Shown here piece after piece: positions 1 to 7,442 of a stretch of 18,782 nt of DNA. The notes beneath the pieces were generated by a model. The model did no database searches, was not told the DNA's origin, and worked only from the letters and a program-made list of their open reading frames with translations. The translations under genes were made by a program, and so were the position numbers. Positions within the stretch are counted from its first letter, which is position 1; each line of letters starts with the position of its first letter. This DNA is from Bacteroidales bacterium UBA1458 (GTDB taxonomy: Bacteria > Bacteroidota > Bacteroidia > Bacteroidales > VadinHA17), in contig DCSU01000015.1 in the NCBI GenBank assembly GCA_002325785.1, positions 135-18,916 on the forward strand, read 5' to 3'.

Positions 1-233
1 CGGTACATGTAAATACGGCCACGGTCACGCAGCTCGGCGGCAAACTCAGACGCCAGGGCCCCGTGCAGCTGAGGCGGGAAATACCTCAGGGCATTGCGCA
101 GGGCGAGCTTCTTCTCCTCGGTGGTGAGCAGATCACGCCTGCGGGGCGCATGGTTAACCAATGTATCAAACGGTTGCGCTTCGGGAAGCCGGTCGGGAAT
201 ACCCTCCCTTATATGAGTCTTGAAATCATTCAT
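1..233 (-). CDS. hutU: Urocanate hydratase, N-terminal fragment (cut by window edge)
   Basis: Translating the minus strand from the ATG at 233 gives 77 complete codons that stay open to the window edge. The peptide begins MNDFKTHIREGIPDRLP and contains NHAPRRRDLLTTEEKKLALR, then NALRYFPPQLHG and finally RDRGRIYMYR. This is the N-terminal signature of the long urocanate hydratases shared by Bacteroidota and eukaryotes. The enzyme is cytosolic and NAD+-dependent; it turns urocanate into imidazolone propionate, the second step of histidine breakdown. Only about the first tenth of the protein is here, so the NAD-binding and catalytic parts cannot be checked. It follows the zinc-ribbon gene on the same strand, but a strong palindrome and a possible -7 box lie between them, so it probably has its own promoter. 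The remaining hut genes would be expected beyond the left edge. Confidence 0.9.
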   Translation of the reverse strand, partial: MNDFKTHIREGIPDRLPEAQPFDTLVNHAPRRRDLLTTEEKKLALRNALRYFPPQLHGALASEFAAELRDRGRIYMY

Positions 234-257
234 TATACATGCTGTTTGTCAACACAG

Positions 258-265
258 CAAAGATA
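258..265 (-). promoter_or_regulatory. Possible -7 promoter element for hutU
   Basis: On the minus strand this reads TATCTTTG, an exact match to the Bacteroidota -7 consensus TAnnTTTG. It lies 24 bp upstream of the hutU ATG. No TTTG sits 19-21 bp further upstream, where the -33 element should be, and that space is taken by the palindrome at 275-302. The match is therefore only half of a promoter. Confidence 0.4.
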
Positions 266-274
266 CTAAAACAC

Positions 275-302
275 AAAGAGACGTTGCATGCAACGTCTCT
301 TT
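275..302 (-). terminator. Perfect 28-bp palindrome, probable terminator hairpin after the zinc-ribbon gene
   Basis: The left arm AAAGAGACGTTGCA (275-288) is followed directly by its exact reverse complement TGCAACGTCTCTTT (289-302). It begins 25 bp past the stop of the zinc-ribbon gene and ends 41 bp before the hutU start. Read on the minus strand, the hairpin has an A-rich foot and is followed by TGTGTTTT, so it can act as a rho-independent terminator of the upstream operon. The foot is also A/T on the other strand, so it may work in both directions. The same kind of GAGACG...CGTCTC palindrome is, from memory, repeated across many bacterial genomes, so a dispersed-repeat origin is also possible. 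Confidence 0.6.
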
Positions 303-327
303 ACAGAGTAAAAAAACCGGTGTAAGT

Positions 328-1089
328 TTATTGCTCTTTAACGATCTCGTCGTCAACGAGGATACGGCCGCAATACTCGCAGACGATGATCTTCTTCCTT
401 GACCTGATATCAAGCTGGCGCTGCGGGGGGATCTGGTTAAAACAGCCACCACATGCATCTCTCTGTACCGAGACAACTGCCAAACCGTTACGGGCGTTGG
501 AACGGATGCGCTTGTAAGCGGTGAGAAGCCTCTCCTCTATCCTGGTCTGCAATTCCGCCGACTTCATATCAAGCTGCTCTTCTTCCTTCTGGGTGTCACG
601 TGTGATATCATCCAGCTCTGACTTCTTGCCGTCGAGGTCGCGTGTCCTCTCGTCAAGGGCATTCTGAGCCTCAGCCATCACCTCTTTCTTTTCTGAAATC
701 TGGACAGTGAATTCGCGGATCTTTTTGTTGCAAAGCTCTATCTCCAGCGTCTGGAACTCAATCTCCTTGGAGAGCGAATCAAACTCGCGGTTATTACGGA
801 CATTGTTCTGCTGCTCCTCATACTTCTTAATAAGAGCCTGTGAGTTGGTTATCTCGTTATTCTTACCGGCCATGGACTTTTCAAGTTCAGCCAACTCGGC
901 TTTGAGATTGCCAATCCTGGTCTCGAGGCCTGCCACATCATCTTCCAGATCCTGCACCTCAAGCGGGAGCTCGCCCCTGAGGGTGCGTATCTTATCTATG
1001 TCTGAATCAACAAGCTGCAGTGAGTAAAGAGCCCTGAGTTTTTCTTCGATTGTAAGTTCAGGTTCAGCTGATTTTGTCTGTTTTGCCAT
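328..1089 (-). CDS. Coiled-coil zinc-ribbon protein (COG1579 / CdsZ-like)
   Basis: This is a 253-residue protein of the COG1579 family. Residues 15-190 are almost entirely Glu/Lys/Gln-rich heptads that should form a long antiparallel coiled-coil hairpin. The family motif VRNNREFDSLSKEIE is present at 97-111. The C-terminus carries a C4 zinc ribbon with C213-GG-C216 and C237-EY-C240. Members of the family bind nucleic acid or act as adaptors; HP0958 (FlgZ) of Helicobacter pylori is the studied example. No partner is obvious here. It lies 95 bp downstream of the Nif3 gene, an association I recall as common in Bacteroidota, and is probably cotranscribed because I see no good promoter in the gap. 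The leader just before the ATG is A/T-rich (AAATTAAAAGTATAAT), normal for this phylum. The family call is firm; the cellular role is not. Confidence 0.9.
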   Translation of the reverse strand: MAKQTKSAEPELTIEEKLRALYSLQLVDSDIDKIRTLRGELPLEVQDLEDDVAGLETRIGNLKAELAELEKSMAGKNNEITNSQALIKKYEEQQNNVRNNREFDSLSKEIEFQTLEIELCNKKIREFTVQISEKKEVMAEAQNALDERTRDLDGKKSELDDITRDTQKEEEQLDMKSAELQTRIEERLLTAYKRIRSNARNGLAVVSVQRDACGGCFNQIPPQRQLDIRSRKKIIVCEYCGRILVDDEIVKEQ

Positions 1090-1184
1090 ATTATACTTTT
1101 AATTTAAGAGGTATGTCAGAACCCACATGTTAATGACACTAGGGTAACCAGGTGTTTGTGTCTGCGTAAAATGAGGGTTTCATA

Positions 1185-2306
1185 CTACTGGTAGTAATTT
1201 ATCGGATTCGTTTTTATGCCGGAAAACCGGAGTGCAAAGTTAGGAAATTTTTTATGAATCAGGTCGTAGAGAATCTCCAAAGAAAATTTTTCGCTTTCAT
1301 AATGGCCTGCGTCAGCCACAAGCATGCTGTGGGGGGCCTCTGCGAAGGCGTGGTATTTGATATCGCCGGTGATGAATGCCTCGGCGCCGGCGCGGACGGC
1401 GGCAGGGATGAAAGCGGCGCCTGACCCTCCGCAGACAGCCACCCTGGTCAGGGTGCGCGAGGGGTCGCCGCTGTAGCGTATTGCCGGCACTCCTGTCAGC
1501 AGCTTCAGCCGTGCGAGCAGCTCACTGCCGGTGAGGGGTGCGGGCAGGGTGCCGATGGCGCCCGCGCCGGCGCCGTGATAGTCGTTCTCCAGGGCGATGA
1601 TGTCATAAGCCACCTCTTCATAGGGGTGAGCCTCCAGCAGAGCCCTGACACACGCCCCTGCCAGATGTGACGGCATGACTGCCTCAATACGTACCTCGGC
1701 CTCGGTATGATCTTCACCATTGCTGCCGGCAAAGGGATTGGCTCCCTCACCTGCGCGATAGGTGCCCTCGCCATGCACATTGAAGCTGCAACGGTCGTAG
1801 TTGCCTATGTGCCCCGCCCCTGCGGCAAAAAGTGCATCCCTCACCCTGCCGGCGTGTGCCTCGGGAACATAAGTCACGAGCTTGGAGAGCTTTCCCCGGA
1901 GGGGTACCATAACGCTGATCCCTTCCAGTCCCAGCTTCTCAGCAAGGATATGACTCACTCCGTGTTGTATGTTATCAAAACTGGTGTGGGCTGAATAGAC
2001 TGCAATGTTGTTCCTGATAGCGGCAGCCACGCTCCGCTCAATATCACTGCTGTATGCCAGGCGCTTCAGGGGAGTGAAGATAAGCGGGTGATGTGATACA
2101 ACCAGGCTGCAGCCCAGGCTGACAGCTTCCCGGATAACATCGGGAGTCACGTCAAGGGTAAGCAGAACTGAATCAACGGCCGATTCAGGATCACCCACCT
2201 GCAGTCCGCTGTTGTCATATTGTTCCTGTAATGCCGGGGGTATCAGCTCTTCGAGCCATCTAACGAATTCTCCGAGAGTGACCGCCATGGACTCATTTAA
2301 TTTCAT
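1185..2306 (-). CDS. Nif3-like dinuclear metal-centre protein (DUF34, YqfO type)
   Basis: This encodes 373 residues from the ATG at 2306. The metal-binding residues of the Nif3/YbgI family are all present: SHHP (H72, H73), the Asp of SFDN (D111), and H335 and E339 in GHYESE. The central part (about 130-235, including EAHPYEEVAYD) is the PII-like insert of the longer YqfO subgroup, absent from the roughly 250-residue YbgI type. The protein probably forms a toroidal hexamer. It is sometimes annotated as a GTP cyclohydrolase I type 2 homologue, but the substrate is unsettled. The start overlaps the MerR gene by 14 bp. A TTG at 2318 would add four residues; an ATG at 2288 would remove six and better fits the usual distance to the LQxxYDNSGLQVGD region. 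Overlap implies translational coupling with merR. Confidence 0.92.
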   Translation of the reverse strand: MKLNESMAVTLGEFVRWLEELIPPALQEQYDNSGLQVGDPESAVDSVLLTLDVTPDVIREAVSLGCSLVVSHHPLIFTPLKRLAYSSDIERSVAAAIRNNIAVYSAHTSFDNIQHGVSHILAEKLGLEGISVMVPLRGKLSKLVTYVPEAHAGRVRDALFAAGAGHIGNYDRCSFNVHGEGTYRAGEGANPFAGSNGEDHTEAEVRIEAVMPSHLAGACVRALLEAHPYEEVAYDIIALENDYHGAGAGAIGTLPAPLTGSELLARLKLLTGVPAIRYSGDPSRTLTRVAVCGGSGAAFIPAAVRAGAEAFITGDIKYHAFAEAPHSMLVADAGHYESEKFSLEILYDLIHKKFPNFALRFSGIKTNPINYYQ

Positions 2307-2631
2307 CCCTGATATCAACGAGCATAGCCCTGATGTTGCGCAGAGTATCAGCTATATCAAGCCGGTAATCAGTCTCTTCACGGTTGTTTTTAAGGTATTT
2401 CCTGGCCCCATCGAGGGTCATGCCCCTCTCCCTGAGCAGGTGATAAATGAGCCTCAGGTTTTTAATATCCTCCTGCATGAAGAGCCTGTTGCCCTTGTTA
2501 TTCTTCTTCGGCCTGAGCACGTCAAACTCCTTCTCCCAGAACCGAATAGTAGATACAGACTCGGAAAACATCTCCGCGACCTCCCCGATCTGATAATAAA
2601 GCTTCTCTACTCTCTTTTCCCTGTAAGGCAT
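2293..2631 (-). CDS. MerR-family transcriptional regulator
   Basis: This is a 112-residue protein with a MerR-type winged helix-turn-helix at about 11-80. The recognisable core is YYQIGEVAEMF, followed by STIRFWEKEF and NRLFMQEDIKNLRLIYHLL. The rest (80-112) is a short helix suitable for dimerisation. There is no effector domain and no cysteine, so it is not a metal sensor of the classic MerR or CueR kind. This short form is common in Bacteroidota. It lies 15 bp after the M23 peptidase and overlaps Nif3, so it sits inside an envelope/housekeeping operon. Its target is unknown. The palindrome at the predicted transcription start of this operon (3629-3643) is one candidate operator, which would make it autoregulatory; that is inference only. 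Confidence 0.88.
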   Translation of the reverse strand: MPYREKRVEKLYYQIGEVAEMFSESVSTIRFWEKEFDVLRPKKNNKGNRLFMQEDIKNLRLIYHLLRERGMTLDGARKYLKNNREETDYRLDIADTLRNIRAMLVDIRDEIK

Positions 2632-2646
2632 GGCCAGTGCAATGAA

Positions 2647-3618
2647 TCAGTCGAAGGTCTGACCGCTCTTGCCTGATATCTCAAGCATCCGGTCGTATTC
2701 GTCAGGCGTGAGATCGTTAAAATAATATAGTGCCGGATCAACATGCCTGCCGTTGACCTTGACCTCATAATGCAGGTGAGGGGCTGTGGAGAGCCCGGTA
2801 CTGCCCACATAACCGATTACATCGCCGCGTTTGACCTTCTGACCCTCCCTGACGTTGAAGCCGTCGAGATGAGCGTACACTGTCTGGTAGCCAAATCCGT
2901 GATCTATAACGATGTGGTTACCAAGTTCACGACGTGCCGACTTGACAGTGCTGATCACGCCATTGCCCGTTGCATATACCTCAGTGCCGGTAGGGGCGGT
3001 GAAATCCATGCCTGAATGAAACTTTGATATCTTATAGATGGGATGAATACGGTATCCAAAGCCTGATGCGGTCCTCTTAAGGTCCTTATTAGACAACGGC
3101 TGTATTGCAGGGATGCTGCTCAGCATCTCCTCCTTCTCGGAGGCATAGGCGATGAGCTCATCAAAGGACTCGGACTGCACATAAATCTTCTTCCTGATCT
3201 TGTCAAGCCGCATGGCAGTCTCTATGACAAGCTCTGAATTGGAAAACCCCGCCAGCTCTTCATACCTGTTAACACCCCCGATGCCTCCCTCGCGGTAAGT
3301 TGAGGGCACCGGTTCAGTTTCGAAGATAGTCCGGTAGAGATTGTCATCTGTCTCCTGGAGGTGCCCCAGGACTTTCTCCACGTTCTCCATCTCCCTGTTC
3401 ATAAGGTCATACTGAAGCGTGAGCTGCTCTATCTCTCTCTTGAGTGCCTTCTCCTGTGGAGAGTCAAATACAAACGCAAAAACGAACCCGTAAATGCCGG
3501 CAAGAAATAGTGATGCGATAAAATATCCGAAGAGACGCAGGGAGGTCTGTCTGATCCCCAGCCTTATCCTGTCAAAGCTGAGAGTTTCATGATTGAACTT
3601 GTACTTTGTCTTTGGCAT
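2647..3618 (-). CDS. M23 family metallopeptidase, membrane-anchored (paralogue 1)
   Basis: This is a 323-residue predicted peptidoglycan endopeptidase. The order is: a short cytosolic N-terminus (MPKTKYKFNHETLSFDRI), one membrane helix at about 30-52, a periplasmic coiled coil at about 53-90, a linker with YREGGIGG, a helical stretch at 128-165, and a C-terminal LytM domain from about 185. All catalytic residues are present: H201 and D205 (HSGMD), H250 (VYAHLDG), and H281 and H283 (PHLHYEV). In LytM-type enzymes H201, D205 and H283 would bind zinc, and H250 and H281 assist catalysis. The domain should act in the periplasm on peptide cross-links, or serve in septal or envelope remodelling. It has its own promoter at 3647-3677 and heads an operon with merR, Nif3 and the zinc-ribbon gene. 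Residue numbering of its motifs is identical to paralogue 2 upstream. Confidence 0.93.
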   Translation of the reverse strand: MPKTKYKFNHETLSFDRIRLGIRQTSLRLFGYFIASLFLAGIYGFVFAFVFDSPQEKALKREIEQLTLQYDLMNREMENVEKVLGHLQETDDNLYRTIFETEPVPSTYREGGIGGVNRYEELAGFSNSELVIETAMRLDKIRKKIYVQSESFDELIAYASEKEEMLSSIPAIQPLSNKDLKRTASGFGYRIHPIYKISKFHSGMDFTAPTGTEVYATGNGVISTVKSARRELGNHIVIDHGFGYQTVYAHLDGFNVREGQKVKRGDVIGYVGSTGLSTAPHLHYEVKVNGRHVDPALYYFNDLTPDEYDRMLEISGKSGQTFD

Positions 3619-3628
3619 CTGTTATGAT

Positions 3629-3643
3629 GGCATACTGTATGCC
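3629..3643. promoter_or_regulatory. 15-bp palindrome at predicted +1 of the M23/merR operon
   Basis: GGCATACTGTATGCC has two perfect 7-bp arms around a single central base. It lies 4-18 bp downstream of the -7 box at 3647-3654, so it spans the expected transcription start and leader of the operon. The one-base centre is too tight for an RNA hairpin with all pairs formed, so a site for a dimeric DNA-binding protein is the more natural reading. No second copy was seen in the window. Confidence 0.4.
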
Positions 3644-3646
3644 TTG

Positions 3647-3677
3647 CAAACATAAGAAATTATAGGGAAAATACAAA
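3647..3677 (-). promoter_or_regulatory. Bacteroidota-type promoter for the M23/merR/Nif3/zinc-ribbon operon
   Basis: On the minus strand, TTTG (3674-3677) is followed after exactly 19 bp by TATGTTTG (3647-3654). This is a full match to the primary sigma factor consensus TTTG-N19/21-TAnnTTTG. The M23 paralogue 1 ATG is 28 bp downstream of the -7 box. The -33 element is embedded in the T-tract of the terminator at 3675-3694. Confidence 0.75.
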
Positions 3678-3694
3678 AAAAAGCCCTTTTGGGC
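3675..3694 (-). terminator. Rho-independent terminator of M23 paralogue 2
   Basis: On the minus strand GCCC-AAAA-GGGC is followed by eight T residues, starting 27 bp after the stop of paralogue 2. The stem is short (four GC pairs, extendable by G-T wobbles), but the T-run is unbroken. The same T-run supplies part of the -33 box of the next promoter, so the terminator and the promoter overlap. Confidence 0.7.
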
Positions 3695-3720
3695 CCGGAT
3701 ATTCGTTAATTATAAATCAA

Positions 3721-4677
3721 TCAGGGTTTTGTAAGGAAATCGAGCATCATGAAATACTCATCCTCCGTCAGGCTGTCCTCGAAGTACCAGAGCGGATTGA
3801 CATGTTCGCCAAAAAGATCGATCTGGTAGTGAAGGTGAGGCCCGGATGAGATACCTGTGCTACCTGACAGCCCTATAAAGTCGCCCCTGGTAACCTTCTC
3901 CCCGCGTTTTACACTGCATTTGCTGAGATGTCCGTAAATGGTGCGGTATCCATAACCATGGTCTATCACAACTTTTATTCCGAAGCCGTCATTTTCATTT
4001 CCTGCATAATAAACCACTCCTGCTCCCGTGGCATGTACCTCGGTGCCTATGGGGCACCGGAAGTCCTGGCCAAAATGCCACCTGGGTGAGCCCAGTACCG
4101 GGTGCTTTTCACGGAACTTCATGCCGTCACCCAGCCGCATTGTTACATTGACCGGCCTGATATAGGGCAGATGTGCCCACATATCCTTCCAGTCGGCGGC
4201 CTTATCAGTGAGCTCGGTGAGCGAATTGTACTGAATGTTGGTCTGGGTCTTGAGATCCTCAAACTTCGATCTGACTGACATCATAAGGTCGGTATTCATA
4301 TATCCCGTCAGGTCACCTAACCTGAAAACACCACCGGAACCACCTTCGGAAATGTCTTCCGGGATCAGTGGAAGGTCCAGAACAGCGCGGTATGAAGCAT
4401 TATCCGATGATCGAAGATCAGCTACCACTCTAGAGGCGTAATCGATTTTTCTTTCAAGAAGCGAATATCTGAGCCTCATCTCATCCACCCTCTGGGCCAG
4501 CAACTCCTCTTTGGGTGAGCCGAAAAGACGCTGGAAGATAAAAGCATAACATATTGTGACTAAAATAGAGACAACGAACCACATCGACCAGCGCAGGAGT
4601 TTCTCACTCCCCTTTCGCCGGTGGCGCAGGAACTGAAGATTGGCTGCATCAAAAACGTAATTCTTTCTTTTCAGCAT
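3721..4677 (-). CDS. M23 family metallopeptidase, membrane-anchored (paralogue 2)
   Basis: This encodes 318 residues from the ATG at 4677. I chose that start because it aligns with the first residue of paralogue 1 (MLKRKNYVFD against MPKTKYKFNH); a GTG at 4698 would add seven residues with no counterpart. The layout is the same: a short cytosolic stretch, a membrane helix at about 30-50, a periplasmic coiled coil, a DISEGGSGG linker, and a C-terminal LytM domain. Zinc and catalytic residues are intact: H201 and D205 (HFGQD), H250 (IYGHLSK), and H281 and H283 (PHLHYQI). It should be an active periplasmic peptidoglycan endopeptidase. The Gly of the common HxGxD motif is kept, with Gln before Asp instead of Met. 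It has a promoter at 4719-4750 and a terminator at 3675-3694, so it is probably transcribed alone, divergently from alaS. Confidence 0.92.
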   Translation of the reverse strand: MLKRKNYVFDAANLQFLRHRRKGSEKLLRWSMWFVVSILVTICYAFIFQRLFGSPKEELLAQRVDEMRLRYSLLERKIDYASRVVADLRSSDNASYRAVLDLPLIPEDISEGGSGGVFRLGDLTGYMNTDLMMSVRSKFEDLKTQTNIQYNSLTELTDKAADWKDMWAHLPYIRPVNVTMRLGDGMKFREKHPVLGSPRWHFGQDFRCPIGTEVHATGAGVVYYAGNENDGFGIKVVIDHGYGYRTIYGHLSKCSVKRGEKVTRGDFIGLSGSTGISSGPHLHYQIDLFGEHVNPLWYFEDSLTEDEYFMMLDFLTKP

Positions 4678-4718
4678 CAGTAGACAGGGCAATGCCACTA
4701 TTTTGGACTGCTATCAGA

Positions 4719-4750
4719 CAAACGTAAAATAATTAAATTAATTTTACAAG
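4719..4750 (-). promoter_or_regulatory. Promoter for M23 paralogue 2
   Basis: On the minus strand CTTG (4747-4750, three of four bases of the -33 TTTG) is followed after 20 bp by TACGTTTG (4719-4726), an exact TAnnTTTG. The ATG at 4677 is 41 bp downstream. The spacer is very AT-rich and is bounded by 7-bp inverted arms, GTAAAAT (4724-4730) and ATTTTAC (4741-4747), which touch both promoter elements. No matching promoter for alaS could be found on the plus strand. Confidence 0.65.
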
Positions 4751-4791
4751 CCCGAAAATAAATGAAATTCAACACGGGGTGCGGAGTTACG

Positions 4792-7425
4792 ATGAAGGCA
4801 AATGATGTAAGAGAGGAGTTCCTCAGTTTCTTCAGATCAAAAGAACATAAAATAGTACCGTCGGCGCCGATGGTCATAAAGAATGATCCTACACTGATGT
4901 TCACCAACGCAGGGATGAACCAGTTCAAGGATATCTTTCTCGGGAACCAGCCGGCGACGTGGAAAAGGATTGCCAACTCGCAGAAGTGCCTGCGGGTTTC
5001 AGGAAAGCATAACGATCTTGAAGAGGTAGGGCTTGACACCTACCATCACACTATGTTCGAGATGCTCGGAAACTGGTCGTTTGGCGACTATTTCAAGAAG
5101 GAGGCGATAGAGTGGGCATGGGAGTTCCTGACAGGTCGCATGGGTATCCCCCAGGAGAGGATTTACGCAACTGTCTTTGAAGGGGACCCTGAAGAGGATG
5201 TACCAAGGGATGATGAGGCCGCAGGATACTGGAGAAAATGCTTTGACTCACCTGACAGTCACATCATTGACGGTTCCAAGAAAGACAACTTCTGGGAGAT
5301 GGGTGAGACCGGACCCTGCGGACCCTGCTCGGAGATACACGTCGACATCAGGTCAGAGAGCGAGCGCGCCGCCACACCGGGACATCTGCTGGTTAACACC
5401 GGCCATCCTCAGGTAATAGAGATATGGAACCTTGTGTTCATCCAGTATAACCGCAGGGCCGGAGGCGAACTTGAAATCCTCCCCGAAAGACATGTTGACA
5501 CAGGCATGGGGTTTGAACGGCTCTGCATGGTGATACAGAACAAAAAGTCAAACTATGACACCGACATATTCCAGCCTCTGCTGGCCGCCTCAGCCGCCGT
5601 TACCGGCAAACCCTACGGAATAAAACCTGAATGGGACATAGCCCACAGGGTCATCTCGGATCATCTCCGCACGGTGGCCTTCTCAGTGGCTGACGGACAA
5701 CTGCCGTCGAACAACAAGGCCGGATACGTGATCAGGAGAATACTCCGCCGCGCAGTAAGATATGGTTATACCTCACTGGGCATGAATGAGCCCTTTATCC
5801 ATAAGATGCTCCCTGCACTGGTAGAATCAATGGGCGGACATTATCCGGAACTGACAGCGCAGAAGGAGATTATCTCGAAGGTTATATTCGAGGAGGAACA
5901 GTCATTCCTGAAGACGCTTGGAAAGGGTCTGAAGATGATTGAGCGGAGACTGGAGACTCTGAAGAAGGAAGGAACAATGGTCTTCCCCGGTAGCGACGCA
6001 TTTGAACTGTTTGACACCTACGGCTTCCCCGTGGATCTTACCCAACTGATCTTAAGAGAACACAACATGACCCTCGATGAGGATGGATTCAGAAAGGAGC
6101 TTAAGGCGCAGAAGGAACGGTCAAGGGATGACGCAGCCGTATCGGCAGGAGACTGGGTGATGGTGCATGATATGGACAGTACCATTTTTACAGGTTATGA
6201 CCGGACTGAGGACAGCATCAGGATAGCCCGCTACAGGAAGGTCAGCAGCAGGGGAAAAGAGGCTGTTCACCTGGTTTTTGACAGAACACCATTCTATGCC
6301 GAAGCAGGGGGACAGACAGGCGATAAGGGATACATCTCAGCCGGCGGGGTGAAGATAATGATCAGTGACACTGTCAGGGAAAACAATCTCATCATACACA
6401 TAGCAGATAAAACACCTGACAATCCGGCAGCATTATTCACAGCCGTTGTCGATGCCGGAGCAAGGCAGGATACGGCCAACAACCACACCGCAACACACCT
6501 GATGCACCACGCACTCAGGGAGGTGCTGGGGAAACATGTTGAACAGAAGGGTTCGCTGGTCACACCTGAAAGACTGAGGTTCGACTTTAGTCATTTCAGC
6601 CAGGTTACGCATGAGCAGTTAACAGCCGTTGAAGAAAAGGTCAATGAGCTCATTATGAAGAATATAGTCTCCGAGATTCATGCTGACACTCCGGTTGAAG
6701 AAGCTCTGGCCATGGGAGCCATGGCCCTCTTCGGAGAAAAGTACGGCGAAAGGGTCAGGGTGGTTACATTCGGAGAGTCAGTTGAGCTCTGCGGCGGTAC
6801 CCATGTTGAAAACACCTCTCGGATCGGACTGTTCAAGATCACTTCTGAGAGTGCAGTGGCAGCAGGCGTAAGAAGGATAGAAGCTGTTACGGGCAGACGG
6901 GCGCTTGAATATATCAACACAAAGTTGAAGAAGCTTGATGAGATTACGGTAATGCTCAGAAGCACCGGCAATCCGGTAGTGAACATTTCAAAGCTGATGG
7001 CAGAGAACGCCACACTAAAGAGTACCCTGGAGAAATTGCAGCTCGCAGCTGCCTCTTCTGCACGAAAAGAACTGGCCGAAAGTGCCGTCACCGCAGGGTG
7101 CTGCCGCATATATTCGGGTGTGATTGAGAAGACCACGGCTGAGACACTCAGGAACATTGCACTACAGATCAGGCAGTCAGACGGCAGCAGCATTATTATC
7201 ATCGGATCAGAATACGAGGGGAAGGCATCTCTGGCCGTTGGTCTCGGTGACGAGGCTGAAGCAATCTCACACCTGAATTCCGTTGAGATCATAAAGGAGG
7301 TGGCAGCTTCAATCAATGGCGGTGGCGGAGGCCAACCATCCCTTGCAACTGCCGGAGGGAAGAGACCGGAAGGCCTTCAGGAGGCGGTTGACAAAGCTGT
7401 GGCTATGGTAAAGAATATGCTTTAA
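4792..7425 (+). CDS. alaS: Alanine--tRNA ligase
   Basis: This encodes 877 residues, a normal length for a bacterial AlaRS. It attaches alanine to tRNA-Ala in the cytosol. The catalytic domain contains FTNAGMNQFKDIFLG (37-51), then CLRVSGKHNDLEEVGLDTYH (66-85) and FEMLGNWSFGDYFK (89-102). The editing domain, which clears mischarged Ser and Gly, has the zinc site HTATH (H565, H569) and CGGTH (C667, H671), all intact. The C-Ala domain ends with the glycine-rich GGGGGQPSLATAGG typical of the family. I start at the ATG at 4792 (MKANDVREEFLSFF), the usual N-terminus; the in-frame ATG at 4762 adds ten residues not seen in homologues. The gene is divergent from M23 paralogue 2 and probably cotranscribed with the DUF6452-DUF6048 ORF 17 bp downstream. 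Confidence 0.98.
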   Translation: MKANDVREEFLSFFRSKEHKIVPSAPMVIKNDPTLMFTNAGMNQFKDIFLGNQPATWKRIANSQKCLRVSGKHNDLEEVGLDTYHHTMFEMLGNWSFGDYFKKEAIEWAWEFLTGRMGIPQERIYATVFEGDPEEDVPRDDEAAGYWRKCFDSPDSHIIDGSKKDNFWEMGETGPCGPCSEIHVDIRSESERAATPGHLLVNTGHPQVIEIWNLVFIQYNRRAGGELEILPERHVDTGMGFERLCMVIQNKKSNYDTDIFQPLLAASAAVTGKPYGIKPEWDIAHRVISDHLRTVAFSVADGQLPSNNKAGYVIRRILRRAVRYGYTSLGMNEPFIHKMLPALVESMGGHYPELTAQKEIISKVIFEEEQSFLKTLGKGLKMIERRLETLKKEGTMVFPGSDAFELFDTYGFPVDLTQLILREHNMTLDEDGFRKELKAQKERSRDDAAVSAGDWVMVHDMDSTIFTGYDRTEDSIRIARYRKVSSRGKEAVHLVFDRTPFYAEAGGQTGDKGYISAGGVKIMISDTVRENNLIIHIADKTPDNPAALFTAVVDAGARQDTANNHTATHLMHHALREVLGKHVEQKGSLVTPERLRFDFSHFSQVTHEQLTAVEEKVNELIMKNIVSEIHADTPVEEALAMGAMALFGEKYGERVRVVTFGESVELCGGTHVENTSRIGLFKITSESAVAAGVRRIEAVTGRRALEYINTKLKKLDEITVMLRSTGNPVVNISKLMAENATLKSTLEKLQLAAASSARKELAESAVTAGCCRIYSGVIEKTTAETLRNIALQIRQSDGSSIIIIGSEYEGKASLAVGLGDEAEAISHLNSVEIIKEVAASINGGGGGQPSLATAGGKRPEGLQEAVDKAVAMVKNML

Positions 7426-7442
7426 CAACATTTATCATCCGT

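Noticed and set aside
2212..2676. 154-codon open frame on the plus strand across Nif3/merR
   Set aside because: It is antisense to three genes with intact family motifs and resembles no protein family.
3721..4677. Idea that M23 paralogue 2 is a degenerate, inactive LytM factor
   Set aside because: The three zinc ligands (H201, D205, H283) and both catalytic histidines (H250, H281) are present, so loss of activity is not supported.
4678..4791. Riboswitch or T-box-like leader before alaS
   Set aside because: The 114-bp spacer is AT-rich, holds the divergent M23 promoter, and shows no conserved T-box or long stem structure; Bacteroidota are not known for T-boxes.
6678..7316. 212-codon open frame on the minus strand opposite alaS
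   Set aside because: It lies wholly antisense to the well-conserved editing and C-terminal part of alaS, has a Ser/Ala-rich composition typical of mirrored codons, and shows no recognisable domain.
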